7,418 nt of DNA from JBBIKU01 sp037445245 (GTDB lineage: Bacteria > Chloroflexota > Anaerolineae > Anaerolineales > Anaerolineaceae): the NCBI GenBank assembly GCA_037445245.1, contig JBBIKU010000118.1, positions 1 through 7,418 on the forward strand. The letters are read 5' to 3'. A program made the position numbers and the translations under genes. Below are positions 1 to 6,076 of this stretch, in pieces; the first letter of the stretch is position 1, and every line of letters begins with the position of its first letter. Under the pieces are notes generated by a model, which saw nothing but the letters and a program-made list of their open reading frames with translations, was not told the origin of the DNA and did not search any database.

Positions 1-38
1 ATCTCGTCTGCAAAGGTATAATCATGTGGGTGAGTCAT
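1..38 (-). CDS. 5' end of an unidentified gene, cut by the window edge
   Basis: Reading the minus strand, ATG at 38-36 opens a frame that stays open to the window edge (MTHPHDYTFADE...). A perfect AGGAGG Shine-Dalgarno site lies at 49-44, five bases before the ATG, which makes a real start likely. Only about 12 residues are visible, too few to name a family. The gene is divergent from the toroid-protein gene at 243. Confidence 0.6.
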   Translation of the reverse strand, partial: MTHPHDYTFADE

Positions 39-88
39 TTCAGCCTCCTGTTTGGGTGTGATGACCTTTAGGATACTCCTGACTCACC
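29..88. repeat. 9-bp perfect inverted repeat around the left-edge gene start
   Basis: GGTGAGTCA at 29-37 and TGACTCACC at 80-88 are exact reverse complements, 42 bases apart. The first arm covers the start codon of the minus-strand gene. The second sits between the predicted -35 and -10. The placement fits a two-site operator. An RNA hairpin would require transcription to start upstream of 88. Confidence 0.45.
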
Positions 89-99
89 TCTTTTGTTAA
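70..99 (-). promoter_or_regulatory. Possible promoter of the left-edge minus-strand gene
   Basis: On the minus strand, TTAACA (99-94) and TATCCT (75-70) are separated by 18 bases, a sigma-70-like pair. Transcription would begin near 63 and leave a leader of about 25 bases before the ATG at 38. One arm of a 9-bp inverted repeat (80-88) lies inside the spacer. Confidence 0.35.
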
Positions 100-147
100 G
101 GTTCACAATTTTACAGAAAGTATGTTACACCAGCGTCCAATTCCTGC

Positions 148-175
148 TTGCCTTTCTTAAGTGTTTCGCTATAAT
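148..175 (+). promoter_or_regulatory. Sigma-70-like promoter of the toroid-protein gene
   Basis: TTGCCT (148-153) and a consensus TATAAT (170-175) are separated by 16 bases. The start point would be near 182, giving a leader of about 60 bases to the ATG at 243. The leader ends in an AAAGGA ribosome site at 232-237. Confidence 0.6.
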
Positions 176-242
176 GCTTTTACAGCGATGGGAATTTGTG
201 CGCCTGCACGGAAATGGCTCAGCATAAATTCAAAGGATTGCA

Positions 243-1163
243 ATGCAAAGCTGGTTAAAGAGTCTCAAAGGCGATCCACTTTCCTGGCTGCTCAGCCCTG
301 AAAACCCATCGGTGCGCTACTGGACGTTGATCGATCTTCTCGATCGCCCCGCTGAAGACGCCGAGGTTCAGCAAGCCAGAGCCGCCATTGCCCGCCAACC
401 GCTGGTGATGCAATTGTTCACCCTGCAACACCCTGAGGGGTATTGGGGCGACGATGAAACCAAACCGTACACCGCCCAGGGCGCCGTCACTGCACTCACC
501 CTGCTGTATATGCTGGGGGTTGTTCCCGACCAGCGCACCGCTGCCGGCTGTGATTCCTTCCTGAAATTCTGCCAACACCTCAGCGGCGGCTTTTCATTGA
601 CGAGGAAGCTGAAAAGCGGAATATTTCCCTGCACCACGGGCGAGCATCTTCCCTTTCTGATCTATTTCGGTTTGGGGAATGATCCGCGTGTGCGGGCTGC
701 GTTTAGTTTCGTCATCGAGGACATGGCGACCGATGATGCGCTCGATTGCGGTCGCTACCAGCATCGCCACTGCCTGTGGGGGGCAATCGCGGCGCTTAAT
801 GGTCTGGCTGTGCTCCCTGCAGCGATGCGATCGGCGCGCTCCAAAAGCACGGTAGACCGTCTGGCGAACGTCCTGCTGAATGCCGGCTATGATTTCGACG
901 GTGAGCATAAACGCTGGCTCACTTTTGGCGTACCGCGTGTCTGGGACCTGCTCAGCGCCCTTAAAGCGCTTGCTGTTCACGGCTATGCCACGGAGTCGCG
1001 GTTCGCGCTTTTGTTGGAACGAGTGCTGAACCGCCAGGATGAACAGGGAAGATGGCGGTGTGGTTCCGTCTCTCGCACCTGGCTTATCGAAAAAAGAAAC
1101 CAGCCCAGCAAATGGGTCACCCTGGATGCGCTGCGGGTGCTCAAACGGGCAGCAGGCTCATAA
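243..1163 (+). CDS. Squalene-cyclase/prenyltransferase-like alpha-toroid protein
   Basis: This 306-residue protein has the look of the terpenoid cyclase/prenyltransferase alpha/alpha-toroid fold. Helical stretches alternate with loops carrying aromatic and Gly/Trp turns, such as HPEGYWGDDETKPYT (63-77), LSGGF (113-117) and RQDEQGRWRCG (264-274, QW-motif-like). No signal peptide or membrane segment is apparent, so it is probably cytoplasmic. It is about half the length of a true squalene-hopene cyclase (about 630 residues), and I see no DXDD catalytic motif. Cyclase activity is therefore doubtful, and the substrate is unknown. From memory, similar proteins in Chloroflexota carry a misleading 'nitrogen fixation protein NifH' label. 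Nothing here resembles nitrogenase reductase. The ATG at 243 has AAAGGA five bases upstream and its own promoter. The gene stands alone, with a 145-bp gap to the next gene. Confidence 0.72.
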   Translation: MQSWLKSLKGDPLSWLLSPENPSVRYWTLIDLLDRPAEDAEVQQARAAIARQPLVMQLFTLQHPEGYWGDDETKPYTAQGAVTALTLLYMLGVVPDQRTAAGCDSFLKFCQHLSGGFSLTRKLKSGIFPCTTGEHLPFLIYFGLGNDPRVRAAFSFVIEDMATDDALDCGRYQHRHCLWGAIAALNGLAVLPAAMRSARSKSTVDRLANVLLNAGYDFDGEHKRWLTFGVPRVWDLLSALKALAVHGYATESRFALLLERVLNRQDEQGRWRCGSVSRTWLIEKRNQPSKWVTLDALRVLKRAAGS

Positions 1164-1183
1164 GTGCGTCCCATGGAAAATGT

Positions 1184-1197
1184 GAGCGACCTCGCTC
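1184..1197 (+). terminator. Short hairpin after the toroid gene, weak terminator candidate
   Basis: GAGCGA (1184-1189) and TCGCTC (1192-1197) form a perfect GC-rich inverted repeat, or five pairs with a four-base loop. It lies 20 bases after the stop at 1163. No T-run follows, so intrinsic termination is uncertain. The rest of the gap to 1308 shows no other clear signal. Confidence 0.3.
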
Positions 1198-1308
1198 TAT
1201 CCTAGGTGGTGAGTGCCGGTAACGCCAATGAAACCTGGCGAATCGTCTTCTGCCGCAATTGTCTCACTAAATTCATCTCGGGTGGTTAGCTGGCGAAAGT
1301 AACCCTAA

Positions 1309-1707
1309 ATGCTGGCGCAATTTTTCGAGCAATGGAAACAAAGAGCCGCGCAACTCAAGGTAGAGGTCTACGCGCTTTGCCTCGCGTATCGTGATCCCAG
1401 AGTGCCCTGGTATGCAAAAGTCTTTGCGGCTGGAGTGGTGGGATACGCCTTCAGTCCGATTGATCTAATACCAGACCCAATTCCGGTTCTCGGCTATTTG
1501 GATGACCTTGTGATCATCCCTTTGGGAGCCAAAGTGGCGCTGTCGCTGATCCCCGCCGAGGTGATGAGCGATGGCAGGGAAAGGGCGCAGGAAGTTGTCC
1601 ATCGAGGCAAACCGGTTAATCGAGTCGCCGCGGTGGTCATCATCATCATTTGGCTTTTTCTGGCAGCGTTGGTAATCGCCTTGCTGTTGCGCTTGTTCGA
1701 GCGATAA
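1309..1707 (+). CDS. YkvA/DUF1232 family membrane-associated protein
   Basis: The protein has 132 residues. The DUF1232 signature is plain: YRDPRVPWYAKV (27-38) then SPIDLIPDPIPVLGYLDDL (49-67), the acidic/proline-rich core that defines YkvA-like proteins. A hydrophobic helix follows at about 63-83, and a second strong membrane segment runs from about 107 to 129 (VAAVVIIIIWLFLAALVIALLL). The family has no settled biochemical role. A stop codon (TAA 1306-1308) directly precedes ATG 1309 in frame, which fixes this as the earliest start. The ribosome site is weak (GAAAG at 1295-1299). It is codirectional with the DUF998 gene 65 bases downstream and may share its transcript. Confidence 0.88.
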   Translation: MLAQFFEQWKQRAAQLKVEVYALCLAYRDPRVPWYAKVFAAGVVGYAFSPIDLIPDPIPVLGYLDDLVIIPLGAKVALSLIPAEVMSDGRERAQEVVHRGKPVNRVAAVVIIIIWLFLAALVIALLLRLFER

Positions 1708-1772
1708 TCTTTGAAATCGTGACTTGAAAAATGTGTGCGCCCTGCACCCATCGAAATCGACAGGAAATCGAT

Positions 1773-2429
1773 ATGGAAAAACGAACCTTGAACATAAGCC
1801 GGCTTGCCGCCCTGGCAGGTATGACCGGCGCTCTCCTTTTTGTGGCGGTCTTTACGCTTGAAGGCTGGCTGCGCCCTGCTTATGACCCGCGTGCGATGTA
1901 TGTCAGTGCATTGTCGTTGGGTCAGCGCGGCTGGATCCAGATCGCCAACTTCATCTTTTTCGGCGTGCTGCTGTTCGTGTTCACCCGCGGCGTGGCTGTC
2001 GAGTTCCCGAGCGGCAAAGCTTCCCGCGGCGGCTTGACCCTTCTCACCCTTATCGCCTTCTGCTACCTGCTTTCGGGACCCTTTGTCATGGATCCGATGG
2101 GGACGCCTGCCGGGCAGACAACACTTACCGGCGCCATCCACGGCATTCTCGGCGCAATTGCCTTTATATTGATGCCGATCAGCTGTTTCGTCTATCTGCG
2201 CAGATTTAACGTCGACCCGAACTGGCGGTCTTTGCGCGGCTGGACGCTCGTATTGGGGACGGTCAGCGCAGCGGCGGTTGTACTTCTGAGCGTTGTAAGC
2301 AAAATCCCGCAATTTGAGTCCGCCTTTGCCGATTGGCTCGGATTGATCCAGCGGGCGCTCATTATTCCGTTCATGACCTGGGTGCTTCTCTTTGGGCGCA
2401 GGCTCTACCAGCGCAGTAAAACTGCTTGA
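1773..2429 (+). CDS. DUF998-like multi-pass membrane protein
   Basis: The protein has 218 residues and about six predicted membrane helices (roughly 11-29, 53-71, 88-104, 119-141, 156-175 and 190-208). The overall pattern fits DUF998. After the first helix it has the short extracytoplasmic loop with RPAYDPRAMYVSALSLGQRG (34-53), as in that family's 'Y.P.. ..S.L..G..GW.Q..NF' region. Next comes a helix with SGPFVMDPMGTPAG (101-114). Its function is unknown. I chose ATG 1773 over the in-frame ATG 1731: AGGAAA (1762-1767) is five bases upstream of 1773, and the first 14 residues of the longer version are polar and unlike a membrane-protein N-terminus. It runs convergent with the YgbA-family gene, whose stop is 32 bases away. 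Confidence 0.75.
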   Translation: MEKRTLNISRLAALAGMTGALLFVAVFTLEGWLRPAYDPRAMYVSALSLGQRGWIQIANFIFFGVLLFVFTRGVAVEFPSGKASRGGLTLLTLIAFCYLLSGPFVMDPMGTPAGQTTLTGAIHGILGAIAFILMPISCFVYLRRFNVDPNWRSLRGWTLVLGTVSAAAVVLLSVVSKIPQFESAFADWLGLIQRALIIPFMTWVLLFGRRLYQRSKTA

Positions 2430-2461
2430 GCGCGCCGGAAAGCGTGTCTCATTGGTTAGAG

Positions 2462-2806
2462 TCAATTCGGTTTGGTGGCGTTTTTTTTGGGCTCTTTTTG
2501 TAAGCTGTCCAGATAATGTTGCAGGGTCAAAAGCGGGTGTCGGAAGAGCATGCGTGGACCGGCGAAGCGCATTACCCCTTTGATCTTGGCGCGCATTCGG
2601 GGTTGATAGCAATGAATCGGACATTTTGCGCAGGTGGTCTTGCCCTGCTGAAAGGGACAATTTCTGAGCCGGTTCAAAGCGTAAGCTTGCAACTCCCGGC
2701 ACCCTTGGCATAACGCATCACGACTGCCGTGCAGCCCGCGGCAGTACAACACGAACATGGCTTGCAGCGTTCGTGCTTCGCGCTCGAGTCGATCTGCTGA
2801 AAACAT
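2462..2806 (-). CDS. ygbA: YgbA family ('nitrous oxide-stimulated promoter') cysteine-rich protein
   Basis: The 114-residue protein matches the YgbA_NO family. It opens with RLEREARTLQAMFVLYCR (6-23), followed by C33-x2-C36, C50 and the hallmark CAKCPIHCYQP (59-69), then MRFAGPRMLFRHPLLTL. Seven cysteines, including C59-x2-C62-x3-C66, suggest a metal or Fe-S site (inference). E. coli ygbA belongs to the NsrR nitric-oxide regulon, so a role in nitrosative stress is likely but unproven here. The open frame continues upstream to a TTG at 2968. I prefer ATG 2806 because family similarity begins at RLERE and a TATAAT lies immediately upstream. There is no SD at 2806, so the message may be leaderless. 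It is convergent with the DUF998 gene and divergent from the VOC operon. Confidence 0.85.
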   Translation of the reverse strand: MFSADRLEREARTLQAMFVLYCRGLHGSRDALCQGCRELQAYALNRLRNCPFQQGKTTCAKCPIHCYQPRMRAKIKGVMRFAGPRMLFRHPLLTLQHYLDSLQKEPKKNATKPN

Positions 2807-2813
2807 GCCGCTG

Positions 2814-2819
2814 ATTATA
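2814..2819 (-). promoter_or_regulatory. -10 element of the YgbA-family gene, leaderless arrangement
   Basis: The minus strand reads TATAAT at 2819-2814, so transcription should begin at about 2807-2806, on or next to the ATG at 2806-2804. No good -35 is present at the correct spacing. An imperfect palindrome (TTGAGTTTATCAG on plus, 2839-2851) occupies that position and may be an activator site. Confidence 0.45.
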
Positions 2820-2990
2820 TAATAATTCGCAGGACGGGTTGAGTTTATCAGTGGCTTCGCTTGGGCAAAATCTTGCGCCCAGCTCTCCTGCAAACCTGCT
2901 TCGTTAGGATATTCCAATATGCCCAACAATACAAACCGCACCCTCGCTACCTGAGTTGATGAGGACAACCAGCCGGTGTCAGCCTATCCG

Positions 2991-3019
2991 TTTACCTTAA
3001 CCCTCCAAAGAGATAAAAT
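2991..3019 (+). promoter_or_regulatory. Probable promoter of the VOC/DUF6868 operon
   Basis: TTTACC (2991-2996) and TAAAAT (3014-3019) are 17 bases apart. An alternative -10, TATGAT (3030-3035), lies close by without a matching -35. The gene-free stretch 2807-3104 also holds the YgbA-gene promoter and an ATATT-CC-AATAT palindrome at 2909-2920. I see nothing else in it. Confidence 0.4.
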
Positions 3020-3104
3020 CGGGGTGATTTATGATATTATGGATCGGTAGGCAGACCTAAACGAAAAGGTGAGTACGACTCGATCAGCTCAGGAGGAAAC
3101 CGTC

Positions 3105-3587
3105 ATGCAAAAGATCATCCCCTGTCTGTGGTTCGACGACAACGCCGAAGAGGCGGTCAAATTCTATACCTCTATTCTAAAAAATTCCAGCATCGGAACG
3201 ATCACCCGTTACGGCGAGGAAGGTCCCGGTGAAAAGGGAACGGTGATGACCATTACCTTTAACCTCGAAGGTCAGGAATTCATGGCGCTGAATGGCGGAC
3301 CGGTGTTCAATTTCACCCCGGCGATCTCGTTCTTCGTCAACTGCGAGACCCAGGCAGAGGTCGACGAGTTGTGGGAGAAGCTCTCAGCGGGCGGAGAAAC
3401 AGAACAATGCGGTTGGCTAAAGGACAAATTTGGCGTCTCCTGGCAGATCGTTCCCATTGTGCTGGAAGAGATGTTGAAAGATTCGGATGCCCAAAAAGTC
3501 AGCCGGGTCACCAAGGCAGTTCTTCAAATGGAAAAACTCGACATCGAAGCGTTAAAGGAAGCCTACGAAAAGGCGCCAGAAGATTAG
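3105..3587 (+). CDS. PhnB-like VOC/glyoxalase-fold protein
   Basis: The 160-residue protein belongs to the vicinal-oxygen-chelate superfamily, in the branch often annotated '3-demethylubiquinone-9 3-methyltransferase' or PhnB-like. Visible family marks are IIPCLWFDDNAEEAVKFY (4-21), then LEGQEFMALNGGP (54-66), SFFVNCETQAEVDELWEKL (75-93) and the Gly/Trp-rich CGWLKDKFGVSWQIVP (102-117). The methyltransferase label is historical. Members are metal-fold proteins of mostly unknown substrate, and the first metal-ligand His is absent in this branch. I chose ATG 3105 because a textbook AGGAGG (3091-3096) lies eight bases upstream. The GTG at 3069 would add twelve polar residues. The DUF6868 gene starts 12 bases after the stop, so the two are probably cotranscribed. 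Confidence 0.9.
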   Translation: MQKIIPCLWFDDNAEEAVKFYTSILKNSSIGTITRYGEEGPGEKGTVMTITFNLEGQEFMALNGGPVFNFTPAISFFVNCETQAEVDELWEKLSAGGETEQCGWLKDKFGVSWQIVPIVLEEMLKDSDAQKVSRVTKAVLQMEKLDIEALKEAYEKAPED

Positions 3588-3599
3588 GGAGAATATGTC

Positions 3600-3842
3600 A
3601 TGTGCATCGTGCATCTACGAGATTTCTTTCTGTGGTGTGCCATCATCAATTATGGCGTGCTGTTTGTGTGGTTCATCGGGTTCATGATTGGACGCGACTG
3701 GATGCAAAGGTTTCACGGGCGTTGGTTTCGTCTACCGGTTGAAAAATTTGATGCCATTCATTACGCCGCCATGGCGGTTTACAAGATCGGCATTCTTCTG
3801 TTCAATCTCGTTCCCTACATCGTGTTGCGTATCGTCGGGTGA
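3600..3842 (+). CDS. DUF6868 family small membrane protein
   Basis: This 80-residue protein has two membrane helices (about 8-30 and 56-77). A conserved central loop, DWMQRFHGRWFRLPVEKFDAIHY (33-55), lies between them. This matches the DUF6868 pattern: LRDFxLWCxIINYG, then HGRWFxL, FDAIHYAxMAxYKIGILLFNLVPY. Its function is unknown. ATG 3600 follows AGGGAG (3587-3592, overlapping the VOC stop) by seven bases. The second gene of the operon, it is complete and of usual length for the family. Confidence 0.83.
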   Translation: MCIVHLRDFFLWCAIINYGVLFVWFIGFMIGRDWMQRFHGRWFRLPVEKFDAIHYAAMAVYKIGILLFNLVPYIVLRIVG

Positions 3843-3849
3843 GAACCTG

Positions 3850-3867
3850 CCGGCTAGCTCGTGCCGG
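3850..3867 (+). terminator. GC-rich hairpin after the DUF6868 gene, weak terminator candidate
   Basis: CCGGC (3850-3854) and GCCGG (3863-3867) pair around an eight-base loop, starting eight bases after the stop. There is no T-run, so termination is uncertain. Confidence 0.25.
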
Positions 3868-3917
3868 TGAATTCGCCCGCTTCCCCGGCTGTACTACGAG
3901 GAGGCGTTATAGTAAAG

Positions 3918-4136
3918 GTGCTCGTGAGCGCTCTGGTGGGGGCGGTTGTCTCTGCTGCCCTCAGCGCGGCAACGTTTACGCTGGGTGCGCTCCTTGATGG
4001 CATCCGCGCCGGGGAGGCGTTGGCATACGGCTTGATGGCCGCCTTGATCGGCGGGTTTGCCGGCGCGTCTGTTTTCGCTGCGCTACCCCAATCATCCCAC
4101 CGACCACATCATGACCAAAACCACCTATCTGGATGA
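3918..4136 (+). CDS. Small two-helix membrane protein, 3' end probably lost
   Basis: The frame encodes a glycine/alanine-rich protein with two membrane helices, KVLVSALVGAVVSAALSAA and LAYGLMAALIGGFAGASVFA, separated by the loop LLDGIRAGEA. I do not recognise a named family. A strong GAGGAGG lies at 3898-3904. The start is unclear: GTG 3918 is 13 bases from the SD, and an in-frame ATA (3909) is only four away. A longer GTG start at 3861 ignores the SD. After about 4078 the frame reads ALPQSSHRPHHDQ..., a hydrophilic tail that comes from out-of-frame reading of VOC sequence. The natural C-terminus was therefore probably removed by the deletion that also beheaded the VOC gene. Confidence 0.5.
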   Translation: MLVSALVGAVVSAALSAATFTLGALLDGIRAGEALAYGLMAALIGGFAGASVFAALPQSSHRPHHDQNHLSG

Positions 4137-4680
4137 TCCGGAAGGCAACACCATCGAACTTTACTGTGAATCAGCGGAGGATGGGATCTTTTTAATGGAG
4201 GGTGGAGCGTTTCACGCCCGCCGCGCCGATGGGACGCCCAGCGATGGGCGCGAGCCGCTCGATCTGGACGCTCTGTTCTCTCACCTGAGCGAAGACGACC
4301 GCCTCGATCTTCCCGTGCCGCCCGAAACACGCATCGGGCACTATCACTTCTATGTATCTAGCCTGGAACAAAGCCAGCACTTCTATCATAACGTGCTGGG
4401 CTTTGACGACATGGGAACCGGGCGTCTCTTTCGCATGGGCACCGTCTCAGCGGGAGGGTATCACCATCACATCGGCTACAACACCTGGCAAGGTGAGGGT
4501 GCGCCGCCTGCGCCGCCCGATAGCCTTGGCATCTTTTATTGCACCTTCAATCAGCCCAACCCGACGGAATTGGAACGCCTGGCAGAACGTCTGCAAGCGG
4601 AAGGGGTGGCATTTGAACGGCGTCAGGAAGGGTTGTTTGTGCGCGACCCCTCGCAAATCGGCATATTGTTTACTTGCTGA
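4081..4680 (+). pseudogene. 3' two-thirds of a two-domain VOC protein (catechol-2,3-dioxygenase-like)
   Basis: About 200 residues match the back half of the first VOC domain and the whole second domain of CatE/YfiE-like proteins (usually about 280-290 residues). The visible sequence runs NHPTDHIMTKTTYLDDPEGNTIELY, then GTPSDGREPLDLDALFSHL and GHYHFYVSSLEQSQHFYHNVLGFD. It ends with GGYHHHIGYNTW and LFVRDPSQIGIL. About 90-100 N-terminal residues are missing. The open frame upstream (to TTG 4057) reads through membrane-protein DNA, so the 5' end was replaced at about 4078-4084. ATG 4111 has no SD, so translation of the remainder is doubtful. The stop at 4680 overlaps the convergent PEBP gene by 11 bases. 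Confidence 0.75.
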
Positions 4681-5323
4681 ACGTTCCCATCAACTCGGTT
4701 TGCGCCAGGATGTGCCCTTGCATGGCGTCGAGCAGTTCTTGTTTTGTCGCTCCGGCAGGCAGGTTGATGGTGGTATCCAGTGCATATAGCTTGAAGAAGT
4801 AACGGTGTGTGCCCGAGGGCGGGCAGGGCCCGCCGTAGGCAGCGCGTTTCCATGAGTTGCTACCAACCGAGATTGTGCCGGAGTCTTGCTTTTGGGCTGT
4901 GATGAGCAGGTTTTCTTCCAAGCTGCGCTGGTCGGCGGGAATATTGAACAGAATCCAATGCACCCAGGTTCCCGCCGGCGCATCGGGGTCATCCATGATC
5001 AGCGCCAGTGACTTCGTCCTCGCCGGGGGGTCGCCCCAGCTCAGCGGCGGAGAAATGTCGTCGCCTTTACAAGTATATTTTTTGGGGATGGCTGCACCGG
5101 GCGCAAAAGCAGGGCTGGTTAATTCAAAGGTCATGGTTTCATCCTCACTGACAGGCTGCGCATCTGTTTCTGCAGAAGTGGTGGTCGCTTCCGGCGGGGA
5201 TGGCAGCGTCGACTGGTTTTCGACTGGCTGTGCCATTGCTGGCGTTCCGTTCGTTTTGGGCGTTGCACACGCCGCTAGCAACAGGGCGCTGAGCAATATG
5301 ATTGCAAACCGGCGAGCAAGCAT
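4670..5323 (-). CDS. YbhB/YbcL-type PEBP (Raf-kinase-inhibitor-like) lipoprotein
   Basis: The protein has 217 residues. MLARRFAIILLSALLLAAC (1-19) is a lipoprotein signal with lipobox LAAC, so the mature protein should be anchored outside the cytoplasmic membrane through Cys19. A Thr/Pro/Glu-rich linker runs to about 63. The PEBP domain follows: SPAFAPGAAIPKKYTCKGDDISPPLSW (70-96), the DPDAP ligand-pocket motif (112-116), WVHWILFNIP (120-129) and YGGPCPPSGTHRYFFKLYALD (163-183). Bacterial members bind small anions or phospholipid-like ligands, but their physiological role is unsettled. ATG 5323 has GGAG (5335-5332) eight bases upstream. A minus-strand frame ends in TAA just three bases before the ATG, so it may once have been the second gene of an operon. 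Confidence 0.92.
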   Translation of the reverse strand: MLARRFAIILLSALLLAACATPKTNGTPAMAQPVENQSTLPSPPEATTTSAETDAQPVSEDETMTFELTSPAFAPGAAIPKKYTCKGDDISPPLSWGDPPARTKSLALIMDDPDAPAGTWVHWILFNIPADQRSLEENLLITAQKQDSGTISVGSNSWKRAAYGGPCPPSGTHRYFFKLYALDTTINLPAGATKQELLDAMQGHILAQTELMGTFSK

Positions 5324-5326
5324 GTT

Positions 5327-5485
5327 TTACGCTCCAGGGTGGGAAAACGGTACAATCATATTATCGCGCCAATCGCGATCGAGATTCAAGAGGTTTGGTG
5401 CCCCGAACTTGTCGAAGACAGGCAGCGTCAGTGCCCCCGGCAGCGGTTTTGTGTTGTAGCCGGGATCGCCGATGCCGGGTACAAC
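5327..5485 (-). pseudogene. Coding-looking 3' remnant of an unidentified gene upstream of the PEBP gene
   Basis: The minus strand encodes about 52 residues that read like the end of a real protein: VVPGIGDPGYNTKPLPG, then TLPVFDKFGAPNLLNL and RDWRDNMIVPFSHPGA. They end in TAA three bases before the PEBP start. Most third positions are G or C. Upstream, past about 5485, the frame enters AT-rich promoter-like DNA of the degV side and no plausible start with an SD is seen, so the 5' part appears lost. I do not recognise the family. Confidence 0.4.
5360..5389 (-). promoter_or_regulatory. Possible promoter of the PEBP lipoprotein gene
   Basis: On the minus strand TTGAAT (5389-5384) and GATAAT (5365-5360) are 18 bases apart, and transcription would start near 5353. 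The site lies inside a coding-looking remnant, so it may be fortuitous. Confidence 0.35.
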
Positions 5486-5518
5486 CCCTTTTTGCCGATA
5501 GGCGCTTGATAATCTGGC

Positions 5519-5550
5519 TTGCCGAAAATAACAGGCGATTGCTATATAAT
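5519..5550 (+). promoter_or_regulatory. Probable promoter of the degV-family gene
   Basis: A consensus TATAAT lies at 5545-5550 within GCTATATAAT. The nearest -35-like hexamer, TTGCCG (5519-5524), is 20 bases away, longer than ideal. A TGC preceding TATATA (5540-5548) could act as an extended -10. The start point would be near 5557, about 40 bases before the ATG. Confidence 0.45.
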
Positions 5551-5598
5551 TGCCGTAATGGATCATGGGTGAAAACAGTTGCGTCTGTGGGAGCAAAC

Positions 5599-6076
5599 AT
5601 GATCGGAATCGTAACGGACAGCACCTGTGATATTCCTGAAACGCTGGTGGAGCAGTACGGCATCATCGTCCTCCCCCACGTCATCATCTGGGGCAGCAAG
5701 CAGCTACGCGATCGGGTTGATATCAAGCCGGTCGACTTTTATCAGCGGCTTGTGACGGACCCTCATTCATCCAACCACCTCGCATGCCAGGGTGCCTGAT
5801 TTTCAGCAGGCTTATGAACTGGCAGCCAGCCGCGGGGCGCGTGAGATCATCGCCCTGACCGTGAGCGGCGCCTATCAGGCGGCTGTTGCGCCGCCAAGCT
5901 GGTGAAAACGCCTGTTTCGGTCGTTGACTCCAAAGCACCGACCATGAGCCTGGGCTGGCAGGTACTGGCGGCGGCTCGAGCATGTCAAGCCAGGGCTGAC
6001 CTAGGCAGCAAGCTGGTGCAGTTCGTGTGTATGGACACCCTGAAGTATCTGCAAAAAGGCGGGCGGGATCGGTGGG
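5599..6076 (+). pseudogene. DegV family fatty-acid-binding protein, frameshifted and 3'-truncated
   Basis: It begins well: GGGAG (5589-5593) is followed by ATG 5599 and MIGIVTDSTCDIPETLVEQYG, the DegV N-terminal signature. Similarity continues in three pieces. Frame 1 runs to about 5763. Frame 2 covers about 5765-5884 (HPTTSHARVPDFQQAYELAA, GAREIIALTVSG). Frame 1 resumes from 5890 (AAKLVKTPVSVVDSK, MSLGWQVLAAAR, FVCMDTLKYLQKGGR). This implies one inserted base near 5764-5767, one lost near 5885-5889 and another extra G near 6067. About ten residues also seem missing before GSKLVQ. Homology stops in the GGRIGG motif at 6076. The C-terminal lobe (residues after about 160 of the usual 280) is absent, replaced by antisense integrase sequence. 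Intact members bind fatty acids and act with FakA-type kinases. This copy cannot function. Confidence 0.85.

Noticed and set aside
243..1163. Nitrogenase-related function for the toroid protein
   Set aside because: There is no P-loop, no Fe-S cysteine pattern and no nif neighbour. The label is a known annotation artefact.
1494..2711. Long minus-strand open frame (405 codons)
   Set aside because: It lies opposite the DUF1232 and DUF998 genes and overlaps the YgbA-family gene in another frame. Its sequence is low-complexity (many Arg, Gln, His, Lys), has no domain pattern, and shadows the codon structure of the opposite strand.
2909..2920. ATATT-CC-AATAT palindrome as an NsrR or FNR site
   Set aside because: It matches neither consensus that I know and is far from both predicted start points.
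2807..2968. N-terminal extension of the YgbA-family frame to TTG 2968
   Set aside because: Family similarity begins at RLERE after ATG 2806. The extension contains the TATAAT promoter element and has no SD at its TTG.
3861..3917. Longer GTG start (3861) for the small membrane protein
   Set aside because: It would precede the strong GAGGAGG SD at 3898-3904 and adds a proline-rich polar N-terminus unlike the rest.
5723..6070. C-terminal 115 codons of the integrase open frame
   Set aside because: They are the reverse complement of recognisable degV coding sequence and show no integrase catalytic motifs, so they are read-through rather than a new domain.
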